From Promethearchaeota archaeon (GTDB lineage Archaea; Asgardarchaeota; Lokiarchaeia; Sigynarchaeales; SOKP01), in NCBI GenBank assembly GCA_014729315.1, contig WJKD01000570.1, positions 1 through 17,319 on the forward strand: DNA of 17,319 nt, written 5' to 3'. The position numbers were made by a program, and so were the translations under genes. Shown piece after piece: positions 7,407-15,419 of the stretch; position 1 is the stretch's first letter, and every line of letters begins with the position of its first letter. A model generated the notes under the pieces. The model searched no databases and had not been told where the DNA came from. It worked only from the letters and a program-made list of their open reading frames with translations.

Positions 7407-7691
7407 TTATTTCGGAAAATCAGGCTTCGTAGATACAAGAGTCGTGGTCTCTTCTATCATTTTTGAGAGATCTTCGTCTACGCGACAAAATGTAACGATT
7501 TTATCTAAGTCTTTTAGCTTACTAAAACTACACTCTACAATCAAATCCCATCCTCCATACACGGGAGTCGCGTAGGTTACTGCCCAGTCCTCGTCCGCTT
7601 CAGTTGATTTTAAACCAGTCAATTTTTCTACGACCTTCCATTCTGTGCCGATAATTTTTAATCTTACAAGTATATATCCTCGATAATACAT
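7407..7691 (-). CDS. Stand-alone Lrp/AsnC ligand-binding (RAM) domain protein
   Basis: This is a 94-residue protein with the alternating beta-alpha-beta-beta-alpha-beta pattern of the RAM domain. A strand with GYILVRLKI (5-13) is followed by a helix with EWKVVEKLTGL, a strand AVTYATPVYGGWDLIVECSF (37-56) containing the turn G-G-W-D-L-I-V, a helix with LKDLDKIVTFCR and a last strand TTTLVSTK (82-89). RAM domains bind amino acids or other small ligands and oligomerise. Stand-alone versions lack the DNA-binding helix-turn-helix, as here, and so act as ligand sensors or partners of full-length Lrp regulators. It could sense an amino acid linked to the downstream deacylase gene, 74 bases away on the same strand. 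Its start is divergent from gltX, and a TATA-like block (tttaaatataag, minus strand, about 7745-7756) lies ~55 bases before the ATG. The ~20 bases just before the ATG are almost only A. Confidence 0.75.
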   Translation of the reverse strand: MYYRGYILVRLKIIGTEWKVVEKLTGLKSTEADEDWAVTYATPVYGGWDLIVECSFSKLKDLDKIVTFCRVDEDLSKMIEETTTLVSTKPDFPK

Positions 7692-7825
7692 TTTTTTCTT
7701 TTATTCTTTTTTTTCTTTTTTCTATTAATAAGAGATTTTAATCGCTTATATTTAAAAAATATTAACAATGGATTATTTTTTTGGAAACGATAGATTATAT
7801 TTTATGAAAGTAAGAAAAAAGCAAA

Positions 7826-7833
7826 TTTATATT
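7826..7833 (+). promoter_or_regulatory. TATA box of gltX
   Basis: TTTATATT is preceded by the purine-rich stretch aagaaaaaagcaaa, a plausible BRE. It lies 30-37 bases before the gltX ATG at 7863, so transcription would start only a few bases before the coding sequence, giving a nearly leaderless mRNA. Confidence 0.5.
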
Positions 7834-7862
7834 TGATCCTTACAAAAAGATGAGATAAACTT

Positions 7863-9623
7863 ATGGACACTGAAGAGATAGAACAGATTCTATGGAAAAG
7901 CGGTTTAAAAAATGCCGTAAAGTTCGAAGGAGTACCAAACAAAAAAGCGATCATGGGTAAGTTAATGGCAAAAAGGAAGGATTTACGATCACGCGCTAAA
8001 GAGATTATTCCAATGCTAGATGATATAATTAAGGAGATTTCAGCCTTTAACATCGAAGAACAGAAAGAAAAATTACTAGCGATTGATCCCGATGCGCTAA
8101 AAGAAGAATCGAAAGAGGAAGAGAAAGAATTACCAGAGCTTCCTAATGTTCAAAAGTACGATAAAGTAATTATGCGGTTAGCACCTTATCCGAGTGGCGC
8201 TCTTCATATTGGAAACGCTCGAATGATCGTATTAAACGATCAATATGTTAAGAAATATGGTGGAGAATTGTATCTCTTTTACGACGACACGATTGGGAGC
8301 CCTAAATCGCTGCGTAATAGTCCCAAAGCAAAATATGTTTTACCCGAAGCGTATGAATTAATTGATGAAGGATTAAAATGGTTGAATGTAGATTATTCTA
8401 AAGTTTTTTACAAAAGCGATAGGATGAATTTTTATTACGAATATTGCGAAAAATTAATTAAGCAAGAATTAGCTTATGTATGTTTTTGTTCTGCTGAAGA
8501 TTTCCGCGTTAAATATAAAGATAAAAAATTGGAATGCCCACATAGGTCTAATACAGTCGAGCAAAATTTAGCAGAGTGGGAAAAAATGCTCGATAAAAAA
8601 TATGGGGAAACGGAGGCGGTTGTTCGATTAAAAACGGGGATGAATCAAAAAGATCCCGCTCTTCGAGATCAGATCATTATGAGAATTTCCGAAGCTGAAC
8701 ATCCACGAGTTGGCACTAAATATTGGGTTTGGCCTATGTTAGAATTTTCTTGGGCTATTGACGACCATCTTATCGGCGTAACCCATATATTAAGAGGCGC
8801 CGATTTAATTAAAGAGGATTTTATCGAAGAATTCATCTGGGAGCGCCTGAACTGGAAAAAAGCCGAATTTTTGCACTATGGTAGAATTAATTTCCCCGAC
8901 ATGAAACTTAGCAAAACGAAAGCAAGAAACAAAATCGAGAAAAGGAAGTATACAGGTTGGGAAGATCCCAGAACTTGGAGTTTACAATCATTAAAAAAAA
9001 GAGGAATTCGACCCGAAGCTCTAAGAGAAGCATTACTCGATCTAGGGATGTCGATGTCGGGAATTACTTTTTCTGTGAATTGGTTATATGCCAAGAATCA
9101 AGATCTCATTGACGAGGAATCTGATAGATATTTTTTCGTAGAGGATCCCATTTTGGTTGAAATTAATAAAGTCCCATTTGAAGAGTATCTCGCTGAACCC
9201 TCTTTGCTACCAACTAAACCGGAAAAAGGGAAGAGGAAAATACACGGTAAAGTAAAGAAAAAAAACAAAATGTGCGTTTACATCGCCTTATCAGATGCTC
9301 AGAAATCGAAAAAAGGAGAAATCATTCGCCTAAAAGATTTAATTAACATAAAGATCACTTCAAAAGATTTAAAAAATAAAAATGTCTATGCTTCCTACCA
9401 CAGCTTAGAACTAAATAGAGATTTTTCTATCATACAATGGGTTCCCGAAGAAGCAAATGTAGCCGTATCCATCTTAAAACCCGATGGTAAAATCTCTAAA
9501 GGGTTAGGCGAAACGAATTTGACGAAGATCCCAATGAATTCAACGATTCAATTCGAACGATACGGTTTCGTAAATCCAATTAAGTTTGAAGATAAGGAAC
9601 TCTTTTGTTATTTCACCCATTAA
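7863..9623 (+). CDS. gltX: Glutamyl-tRNA synthetase, archaeal type
   Basis: The 586-residue class I synthetase charges tRNA-Glu, and in archaea usually also tRNA-Gln before amidation by GatDE. It has the archaeal/eukaryotic layout. A ~95-residue helical, Lys/Glu-rich N-terminal extension comes first. The catalytic domain has the HIGH-type motif HIGN (115-118, in APYPSGALHIGNAR), a zinc-module region with C207, C209, C225 and H227, and the KMSKS-type KLSKT (348-352). The C-terminal beta-barrel anticodon domain includes RLKDLINI and IIQWVPEEANV. Length is normal for the family (about 560-590). Discriminating GlnRS is less likely because the body matches archaeal GluRS and archaea normally lack GlnRS. 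The start is supported by a TATA box at 7826 and a weak GATGAGA. It is monocistronic as judged by 230 bases to the next gene and a hairpin terminator at 9694. Confidence 0.95.
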   Translation: MDTEEIEQILWKSGLKNAVKFEGVPNKKAIMGKLMAKRKDLRSRAKEIIPMLDDIIKEISAFNIEEQKEKLLAIDPDALKEESKEEEKELPELPNVQKYDKVIMRLAPYPSGALHIGNARMIVLNDQYVKKYGGELYLFYDDTIGSPKSLRNSPKAKYVLPEAYELIDEGLKWLNVDYSKVFYKSDRMNFYYEYCEKLIKQELAYVCFCSAEDFRVKYKDKKLECPHRSNTVEQNLAEWEKMLDKKYGETEAVVRLKTGMNQKDPALRDQIIMRISEAEHPRVGTKYWVWPMLEFSWAIDDHLIGVTHILRGADLIKEDFIEEFIWERLNWKKAEFLHYGRINFPDMKLSKTKARNKIEKRKYTGWEDPRTWSLQSLKKRGIRPEALREALLDLGMSMSGITFSVNWLYAKNQDLIDEESDRYFFVEDPILVEINKVPFEEYLAEPSLLPTKPEKGKRKIHGKVKKKNKMCVYIALSDAQKSKKGEIIRLKDLINIKITSKDLKNKNVYASYHSLELNRDFSIIQWVPEEANVAVSILKPDGKISKGLGETNLTKIPMNSTIQFERYGFVNPIKFEDKELFCYFTH

Positions 9624-9693
9624 TTTTATTTACATTTTGATAACGGAATTGTAAGCTTTTAAAAATCCTTTAAGTCTCGTAAAATTACATTCT

Positions 9694-9721
9694 TAATCAA
9701 ATTTCAAGTTGATTATTTTTT
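9694..9721 (+). terminator. Hairpin plus T-run, candidate gltX terminator
   Basis: TAATCAA (9694-9700) and TTGATTA (9709-9715) are perfect 7-base complements around an 8-base loop, followed directly by six T. It lies 71 bases after the gltX stop. The rest of the 230-base gap is A/T-rich. A TATA-like ctaatataaaatta at about 9806-9819 may serve the next gene. Confidence 0.5.
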
Positions 9722-9853
9722 CTATAAAGAGGATGCTTAAATTATTATAAAAATTGGTCTCCACATTTTATTAATTAGATCTTTTCGATTAGAAATTAAT
9801 AAATTCTAATATAAAATTATTTTTACGAATAAAATTTTCTAATACTTAATAGC

Positions 9854-10987
9854 ATGAAGGATGATGAAGACCGTTTTCAAGAAGAACCCCCTAAAAATGA
9901 TTTTTTGGACAACTCAGTTAATAGTGGGAATAAAATAAAATATAAATTTTGTCCAAACTGCGGCAAAAAATTACCAGAAATAACGAATCTAAAATATTGT
10001 ACAAATTGCGGTGTGGATTTAAATTATGTTAAGGAACATGGATTTTTGCCTCCTACTCAAAACCAATATTATTATTCTCAACCTCAGGATTATTCTCAAT
10101 ATCCTGTTACCAATTACCCTTATAAGCAAAAAAAAGCGTCCATCTCAGAAGAAGAATTACCTTACACGGGGGACAAAGAATTATGGGGTACAATTCAGTC
10201 AATTGGCTTCCCAATTTTAGCCTTTATAATTATGAATGGATTAATCCTTGCGGTAATTTTTGCTATGGCTTTGATTATTTACGATGTAGATCTATTGTTA
10301 AACATTATCTCTAACCCATTTTTCATCGTTTTCGCTACTTTAGTTGAATTGATGCTCATCGTGTTTCCCATTTGGTACGCTGGGAAGTTTTTAAATAAAC
10401 CTACATTTGAAAACCGCTTAAAATTGCTCGGATTTACGACTAAAGGATTTGAAGATAAGGAAATTGTAAAAGAGGTATTAATTGGTTTAGGTTTTGCTGT
10501 CGTAGGATTATTCATAGTGGCTGCTTCTTCAATCGCAATTCAATTTTTTATAGAATTCGTATTTAATGTGCGTATTATAAACGAGGCTCCTACGAGCGAT
10601 GCCGATGTTTTAATTACTGGTGCAGATATCCTAGTATTAATTTTAATGATGCTAATGATGATTCTAGTGGTTGGACCGTGTGAAGAGATCCTCTTTAGGG
10701 GATTTATGATGCGTGGACTGACAAGAACGATGGGAGATAACTGGGGCTTAATTATTACCGCTATAATATTTGCTGTCATACATTTAGTCGGTCTTTTTAT
10801 TTATATTTTTCAACCGTTTGTGTTTTTTATCTTGTTTCTTTATCTTTTCGCTCCGTATCTAGCAATTAGTCTAATGCTAGGATATTTATACCGTTGGAGA
10901 AACGAAAACTTAATTGCAGTAATTGTCACTCATGGTGTTTATAACTCATTAACTATTCTAATTGCTTTCTTTTTCACAGCATTTTAA
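9854..10987 (+). CDS. Zinc-ribbon CPBP-family intramembrane metalloprotease
   Basis: The 377-residue protein joins a cytosolic zinc ribbon to a membrane protease-like domain. The ribbon has C33-P-N-C36 and C49-T-N-C52. A low-complexity Gln/Tyr/Pro/Ser linker (about 65-95) follows. From residue ~112 there are about seven to eight hydrophobic segments carrying the CPBP (Abi, Rce1-related) signature: EE at 277-278 with R282 (PCEEILFRGF), H310 (FAVIHLVG), and H360/N364 (VTHGVYN). These residues form the glutamate/histidine active site of Rce1-type proteases, which cut CAAX proteins in eukaryotes; prokaryotic members have varied roles including self-immunity. The catalytic set is complete, so activity is likely, but the target is unknown. 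The zinc ribbon suggests recruitment to a partner. It is followed by the MtxX-like gene after 34 T-rich bases. Confidence 0.88.
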   Translation: MKDDEDRFQEEPPKNDFLDNSVNSGNKIKYKFCPNCGKKLPEITNLKYCTNCGVDLNYVKEHGFLPPTQNQYYYSQPQDYSQYPVTNYPYKQKKASISEEELPYTGDKELWGTIQSIGFPILAFIIMNGLILAVIFAMALIIYDVDLLLNIISNPFFIVFATLVELMLIVFPIWYAGKFLNKPTFENRLKLLGFTTKGFEDKEIVKEVLIGLGFAVVGLFIVAASSIAIQFFIEFVFNVRIINEAPTSDADVLITGADILVLILMMLMMILVVGPCEEILFRGFMMRGLTRTMGDNWGLIITAIIFAVIHLVGLFIYIFQPFVFFILFLYLFAPYLAISLMLGYLYRWRNENLIAVIVTHGVYNSLTILIAFFFTAF

Positions 10988-11021
10988 TTTGTTTTTTGCT
11001 TTTAGAAGATATAACAAACAT

Positions 11022-11894
11022 ATGGTAAAAGCGATGAGTCTTTTAGAGATATTTAAACGAGAGGCGAGAGACTCAAAAGTCAGAATTGGAATAGGTCTAG
11101 GAACGGAAGGAAAACATAACTTAAAAATCTATAGAACCGCCCTTTCATTTTTAGAAGAAAGCAAAAGCAAAATTCTACTGTTTGGAGCTAAACCTCAGGT
11201 TTCACAAATTCAAGACGCATTAAAAACCAGTGAAATCAATGAGAATGTTTTATTCGTAGAAACTAAAAATCCCTACATTGAAATATTAAAATTTTTAGTA
11301 GAGAATAAAATAGATTCAATCATACGAGGGTGTATTAGCTCTTCAGAGTTTTTACCGCAAGTTAAACTTAGTTTTAATAAGAATGAACTACATAGATTAG
11401 CTTTGTTAGAAACATCTAAGGGGTTTCAATTTTTTTATGGACCTGTTGGAATTGACGAATGTAATACTTACGAGGACAAGGTTGAATTTATTAAAAAAGC
11501 TGAATCAATTATTACCAGCTTAAAACTGAAACCAAAAATAAGCGTACTTAGTGGAGGAAGAATTAGTGACATTGGGAGAAATCCCCAAGTAGATAAATCA
11601 ATTAGGGAAGCAGAAAAAATCATTTCATTTTTCAAAAATAAGCAACCCAGTATGGATATAATCCACGATAAAGTTTTAATCGAAAATTCTATTAGAAATC
11701 GATCAAACCTAATTATTGCACCAGATGGAATATCAGGAAACCTCATTTATAGAACTTTGGTTCATCTCGGAGGGGGTAGAGCTTATGGTGCAATTTACAT
11801 GGGAATTAAAAAACCCATCATCGACACTTCTCGAGTAGGAGGGCCTTCAGAAATATATGGCGGGTTATTAATAGCTTCAACCTTAAGTTCTTAA
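11022..11894 (+). CDS. mtxX: Methanogenesis marker protein 4 (MtxX)-like, phosphate acyltransferase fold
   Basis: This protein of about 290 residues resembles MtxX/Mmp4, a protein of unknown function related to phosphate acetyl/butyryltransferases. It was named as a putative methyltransferase subunit and is conserved in methanogens. Recognisable blocks, numbered from the ATG at 11022, are RIGIGLG (21-27), IIRGCISSS (100-108), SVLSGGRISDIGRNPQVD (174-191, the most typical segment), IIAPDGISGNLIYRTL (231-246) and LGGGRAYGAIYMG (249-261). An in-frame ATG at 10962 would overlap the preceding protease gene by 26 bases. The extra 20 residues look non-native, so I place the start at 11022 (11034 is also possible). 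No ribosome site is clear. No other methanogenesis gene is in the window, so the role here may be metabolic rather than methanogenic. Confidence 0.72.
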   Translation: MVKAMSLLEIFKREARDSKVRIGIGLGTEGKHNLKIYRTALSFLEESKSKILLFGAKPQVSQIQDALKTSEINENVLFVETKNPYIEILKFLVENKIDSIIRGCISSSEFLPQVKLSFNKNELHRLALLETSKGFQFFYGPVGIDECNTYEDKVEFIKKAESIITSLKLKPKISVLSGGRISDIGRNPQVDKSIREAEKIISFFKNKQPSMDIIHDKVLIENSIRNRSNLIIAPDGISGNLIYRTLVHLGGGRAYGAIYMGIKKPIIDTSRVGGPSEIYGGLLIASTLSS

Positions 11895-12052
11895 TTAAGT
11901 TCAAGATATTTTACAACCTAAGGACTCGAACTCTTTAAATTGAAAAGAAAATTATTAATCTTTCTAGTGAATGACTTGTTCGAGATTTTATCACGGAAAA
12001 TATTAAAACTGGTTCTTTTTATTAAGGAATTTATGTACTATTATGTCAAAGT

Positions 12053-12086
12053 GGTGTTTAATTAGGAAATTAGGGATTTAAACACC
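12053..12086. repeat. Intergenic 9-base inverted repeat
   Basis: GGTGTTTAA (12053-12061) and TTAAACACC (12078-12086) are perfect complements around 16 bases, within the 270-base gap between the MtxX-like and PAP2 genes. It lacks a T-run immediately after it, so it may be an operator or an RNA element rather than a terminator. It lies about 40 bases before the PAP2 TATA box. Confidence 0.4.
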
Positions 12087-12123
12087 AGATAACCTTCAAG
12101 CATTCAAAAAGTATCTAAATGTT

Positions 12124-12137
12124 TTTAATATAAATAG
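12124..12137 (+). promoter_or_regulatory. TATA-like box of the PAP2 gene
   Basis: TTTAATATAAATAG lies 28-41 bases before the ATG at 12165, the right distance for a transcript starting within about 10 bases of the start codon. A weak AGGAT lies between them. Confidence 0.45.
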
Positions 12138-12164
12138 CAATTTTAGACCGAATTAGGATTATCG

Positions 12165-12971
12165 ATGAAGTTATTGAACAAGATATTACTTATAATCTTA
12201 GAAGTCTGGATAATATTAGCCGTTATATTTGGCATTTACGATTTAGAAATTTCTAAAGTAATCGTCGATACCCATTCTCCGATAGGTCTTGTAGGCACAA
12301 TAATCGGATATTATGTCAGAGATTCATTAATTATAATAATAATTACCATTTTAGGAGGAAGTTTCTTTCATAAAAATGTTCAACGAGAAATTGGTTTTTT
12401 TCTCTTGGCTATATCGGTGTTAATCTTGATTTATAATATTCTAAAACCAGATGGATCGCTCATCTTTTCATTTATTTTAATTGGATTTGTTCTCGGATTT
12501 ATAATTTTGACTTATAATACTGATTGGAAGAATTTTGTTCAAATCGCCATAATAGTTCTTCTTTTATATATTAGTTTCAAGGTGATTCTCGATCTCACTA
12601 AATTAATTTTTGGAAGAGTAAGATTTAAGCATCTTGATTCTAATTATTCTAATTACACTCAGTGGTATATTATTAACGGCGTGGAATCTGATAATCAGAG
12701 CTTTCCAAGTGGACATTCGATGTATTCTTGGTTGTTTTTACCGTTTTTAATTTTACTTAGGAGAGAAAATTTGAATAAATATATTAAAATAATAGTCGCA
12801 AGCTCTGTTATTGGATATGGGTTCTTCATTTCAATCGCCAGGGTTTTAATCGGGGGACATTACTGTTCTGACGTGCTCTTTTCCACTTGTATAGCTTGTA
12901 CACTATGTATTTTATTTTATAAAAAAATAAGCAATATTGAACGGTTAAAAATATTGGAAGCCTGGCCTTAG
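12165..12971 (+). CDS. PAP2-family membrane phosphatase
   Basis: The 268-residue integral membrane protein carries the three PAP2 (type 2 phosphatidic acid phosphatase) signatures. Motif 1 is K146-x6-R153, though the usual following Pro is Phe. Motif 2 is PSGH at 181-184 with catalytic H184. Motif 3 is R226-x5-H232-x3-D236 (ARVLIGGHYCSDV). About seven hydrophobic segments are visible (roughly 7-25, 50-66, 76-91, 98-116, 125-142, 186-198, 207-225, with another at 237-252). The family removes phosphate from lipid or polyprenyl phosphates at the membrane surface. In archaea, dolichyl-diphosphate or archaeal lipid phosphates are plausible substrates. It stands alone: 270 bases lie upstream, with a TATA-like box at 12124 and AGGAT before the ATG. 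It is convergent with the CotH-like gene, 63 bases away. Confidence 0.87.
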   Translation: MKLLNKILLIILEVWIILAVIFGIYDLEISKVIVDTHSPIGLVGTIIGYYVRDSLIIIIITILGGSFFHKNVQREIGFFLLAISVLILIYNILKPDGSLIFSFILIGFVLGFIILTYNTDWKNFVQIAIIVLLLYISFKVILDLTKLIFGRVRFKHLDSNYSNYTQWYIINGVESDNQSFPSGHSMYSWLFLPFLILLRRENLNKYIKIIVASSVIGYGFFISIARVLIGGHYCSDVLFSTCIACTLCILFYKKISNIERLKILEAWP

Positions 12972-13034
12972 ATAAAGTTGGTTTCAAATAATACTATATC
13001 TCTATTTTCATAGAACTAAAATTAATTATTATTT

Positions 13035-14309
13035 CTAAACCAAATTATCGAAATGAGCGTCGCAGTATTCAAGCCTATTCGAGATCCAATAATATAAATA
13101 GTCAATGTAGGCTTCACAGTCATTATCCCAATGTTCCTGAGGCATTTCATTTGGATACGGATTCCATTTCTTTGTATCTATTTCGACGATTTCTTTTATT
13201 TCGGAAAAAATTGCTGTAAGAGTTTCTATGAGATGCTCCTCAGTCCAGATTTCGTTTCTTAACTCCTCCCATCGGTTTTGGCAGTCTAATTTAAATTCTT
13301 TATTATTTATTAACCTGTTAAATAACTGATTAGATGCCTTAATTTCACGATCACAATTAAAATCCCATTCGTATTTATTACCGCCATATTGACCAAAGGA
13401 ATCATCAAAATCCCATGGTATTAAGAAAAACTTTTCGGGATGTGTATTTCTGACTATAAAATAATTTTTAACCCAAAAATCCCCGTGATCTATTAAAAAA
13501 TTATATAAATAAAAATCTATTAGATTTAATTTGTCAAATTTCGAATAGATACCTTCTTCTGAATCGAAAAAAACTTCATTTGGCTCAGAATTAACAAAAT
13601 TTATAAACTCATCTAACAAATCGTCCATTATGTAAATGCCTTCGTAATCGTTGGGCCAGTCTTGTTCAAATCGATCTCTTTCGTATGAGGTAAAGCGAGA
13701 GGTTTTCTTAGCTTGGAAGATTAAACTGGAATTAACATTATTTTGAGCATCGTCGAGATTAAATAATAAACGATCGTTTCTTTCGGCTAAAAGATATAAA
13801 CCCTCAAAATTTCCATTAATATAAAGTTTAACATATCTCGAATCGGGTAAAATTGCCGTCGGATTTTTTGGTAATAGATCGCGCCACAAATCGAAGGAGA
13901 GTTTTATTCTCGTTCGGGGAAAATCTAAATACATCGCAAATAATATCCAATCATCGTCTTCTCTCATTCCTAATAGTGCTGTTCTTTCGTCGAGTTCTAA
14001 CCTATATCCTTTTTTTGGATAACTAGACGATCCGGCGCCACCTCCTCTAACAATAATTTTCGAATTAAGGGGCCCGCGATTGTTAATTTCGTTGTCGTCA
14101 ATTAGTTCAAAACTACAATCGACATTTTCTTTGGTATTAGGACGTTCCTCTAGTTTAATGATTATAGAAGGAAAATCGGATGTTCGAATGGGATTAATTA
14201 CGAAATACGTGAAGATAAATACCATAGAGACGGATAAAAAGCCCATAAAAAGAAACTTCACGATAATATTTCTATGATTTTCAAAAGGTACCTTATTACT
14301 AAATTTCAA
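13035..14309 (-). CDS. Membrane-anchored CotH-like protein kinase
   Basis: The 424-residue protein has a single N-terminal membrane segment (about 14-40, IIVKFLFMGFLSV...FVI) and then a CotH-type atypical kinase domain. Family landmarks are IIVRGGGAGSSSYPKKGYRLEL (85-106), ALLGMREDDDWIL (111-123), YVKLYINGNFEGLYLLAER (159-177), DHGDFWVKNYF (274-284) and PWDFDDSFGQYGG (298-310), where D300/D302/D303 correspond to the metal-binding DFD-like motif. Bacillus CotH phosphorylates spore-coat proteins. Archaeal members are uncharacterised, and one anchored outside the cell might act on surface proteins. The frame opens with TTG at 14309. No ATG lies upstream of the membrane segment, and a GTG at codon 17 would also keep the whole hydrophobic helix, so the start is uncertain. 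Domain assignment is firm; substrate and activity are unknown. Confidence 0.85.
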   Translation of the reverse strand: MKFSNKVPFENHRNIIVKFLFMGFLSVSMVFIFTYFVINPIRTSDFPSIIIKLEERPNTKENVDCSFELIDDNEINNRGPLNSKIIVRGGGAGSSSYPKKGYRLELDERTALLGMREDDDWILFAMYLDFPRTRIKLSFDLWRDLLPKNPTAILPDSRYVKLYINGNFEGLYLLAERNDRLLFNLDDAQNNVNSSLIFQAKKTSRFTSYERDRFEQDWPNDYEGIYIMDDLLDEFINFVNSEPNEVFFDSEEGIYSKFDKLNLIDFYLYNFLIDHGDFWVKNYFIVRNTHPEKFFLIPWDFDDSFGQYGGNKYEWDFNCDREIKASNQLFNRLINNKEFKLDCQNRWEELRNEIWTEEHLIETLTAIFSEIKEIVEIDTKKWNPYPNEMPQEHWDNDCEAYIDYLYYWISNRLEYCDAHFDNLV

Positions 14310-14584
14310 AATTATTTAATAACACTTTAAATTAATATTTGATAAATTGGACAAGTATTTCTGTAGTTAGTTTCGTATTTATACCTTATTATTGTTCGTC
14401 GGTTTCTCTCTAATCCTTTAAAAATAGTTTTAAAACTCTTGAATCATAAATGAATTAAGAAAAACTTAAGAGAAACTTAATTATTCAAAACTTGTTTAAT
14501 ATCGAGAAATTAAAAACTAACTCATTTAGATTAATTTTTCAGTTAAATATTAGAAATGAAATCGCTAATAAACTCGGATACTAT

Positions 14585-15046
14585 ATGAGGAGGAAAGATA
14601 AAGAAATAAAAGAAGATGATTTAATTGAAAGAATAATAAAAGAAGCAAAAGTCTGCAGAATAGGTCTTTCTTTAAATAATCGTCCATACCTTATTCCGAT
14701 GAATTTTGGGTATAAGAATAAAACTTTTTATCTCCATTCTTATCCTACTGGCAAAAAAATTGAAATATTTAAAAAAAATCCTTACACCTGTGTTGAAATT
14801 GATACAAAACACGAAATAAAAATTTCTGAAAATCCCTGTGAATTCTCTATGAACTATTATAGCTTAATTGCTTTTGGAAAAGCGGATTTTATTGAAGATA
14901 TTGAAGAAAAAAAGAATGCTTTGGATATTATCGTTAATCATTATGCAAAAGGAATATATAAAGAATATCCCCTCTCTGTAATTAAGAAATTAACACTAAT
15001 AAAAATAAAAATAGAGAAAATAACCGGAAAAAAATCAGGTTATTGA
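14585..15046 (+). CDS. Pyridoxamine 5'-phosphate oxidase-related FMN-binding protein (NimA-like)
   Basis: This is a 153-residue flavin-binding split-barrel protein. It opens with MRRKDKEI, the typical start of this family (often annotated 5-nitroimidazole antibiotic resistance/NimA-like), then a helix and the barrel strands CRIGLSLNNRPYLIPMNFGY (21-40) and KTFYLHSYPTGKKIEIFKKNPYTCVEID (43-70). The GK-K-IE stretch and the following strands match the FMN site. YSLIAFGKADFIED (94-107) is the later barrel strand. The reading frame is open to a TTG at 14492, but the 31 extra residues match nothing in the family, so I use the ATG at 14585. No ribosome site is seen, and ttaaatat at 14543-14550 could be the TATA box of a short-leader transcript. 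Members bind FMN or related cofactors and reduce small molecules; the substrate is unknown. The gene stands alone on this strand. Confidence 0.83.
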   Translation: MRRKDKEIKEDDLIERIIKEAKVCRIGLSLNNRPYLIPMNFGYKNKTFYLHSYPTGKKIEIFKKNPYTCVEIDTKHEIKISENPCEFSMNYYSLIAFGKADFIEDIEEKKNALDIIVNHYAKGIYKEYPLSVIKKLTLIKIKIEKITGKKSGY

Positions 15047-15073
15047 TTTTTATGGATATATAGACACTAAGAA

Positions 15074-15355
15074 CTAATTTATTTTTTTAGTTATTCTGTT
15101 CATCGTTTTATAGACTTTTTTTATCAACTTCTTATATTCAGCAGTAGTTAAGGTAGCTAATTTATCTCCCATTAGTTTATTCAAAATATTATCTAGTCTT
15201 CTCATTCCCTTTTCAATAGCTTTCTTTTCTTTATTATTGGAAGTTTTATAATAACATTTTCTTAAAAACATGCTTTCTGATAGGAGCAAACTAATCAGTT
15301 TTATTCTCTTCTGGTCTGAATAATCTTGATATTGTAATCTTATTAATTCGGTCAT
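15074..15355 (-). CDS. Small basic helical protein of unknown function
   Basis: I do not recognise this 93-residue protein. It is rich in Lys, Leu and Ile, predicted to be mostly helical, and has no membrane segment, cysteine pair or known motif. Repeated basic stretches (KTSNNKEKKAIEKGMRR, LIKKVYKTMNRITKKIN) give a strong positive charge, compatible with nucleic-acid binding. The frame is open back to an ATG at 15394, but a strong ribosome site, AAGGAAGG, lies just before the ATG at 15355 followed by a run of A, which favours the shorter form. It is convergent with the FMN-protein gene, whose stop is 27 bases away, and is preceded by a 250-base gap holding repeats. The clear ribosome site argues that it is real. 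Confidence 0.55.
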   Translation of the reverse strand: MTELIRLQYQDYSDQKRIKLISLLLSESMFLRKCYYKTSNNKEKKAIEKGMRRLDNILNKLMGDKLATLTTAEYKKLIKKVYKTMNRITKKIN

Positions 15356-15419
15356 TTTTTTTTCCTTCCTTAAATCATTTACAAGTGGGATCATTACAGA
15401 ACATATTAAACTCTTGTAG

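Noticed and set aside
10962..11021. Upstream ATG extension of the MtxX-like gene
   Set aside because: It would overlap the protease gene in another frame, and the extra residues look like its 3' end read out of frame.
11915..11940. Reverse-strand GAGTTCGAGTCC resembling a tRNA T-arm
   Set aside because: The flanking bases do not form the 5-base T-stem, and no acceptor or anticodon arm can be drawn around it.
12978..13043. TTGGTTT/AAACCAA inverted repeat between the convergent PAP2 and CotH genes
   Set aside because: Only 7 pairs with more than 50 bases between the arms, and one arm lies in coding sequence; too weak to call a terminator.
14492..14584. TTG-started N-terminal extension of the FMN-binding protein
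   Set aside because: The family begins at MRRKD, and the extension has no family resemblance.
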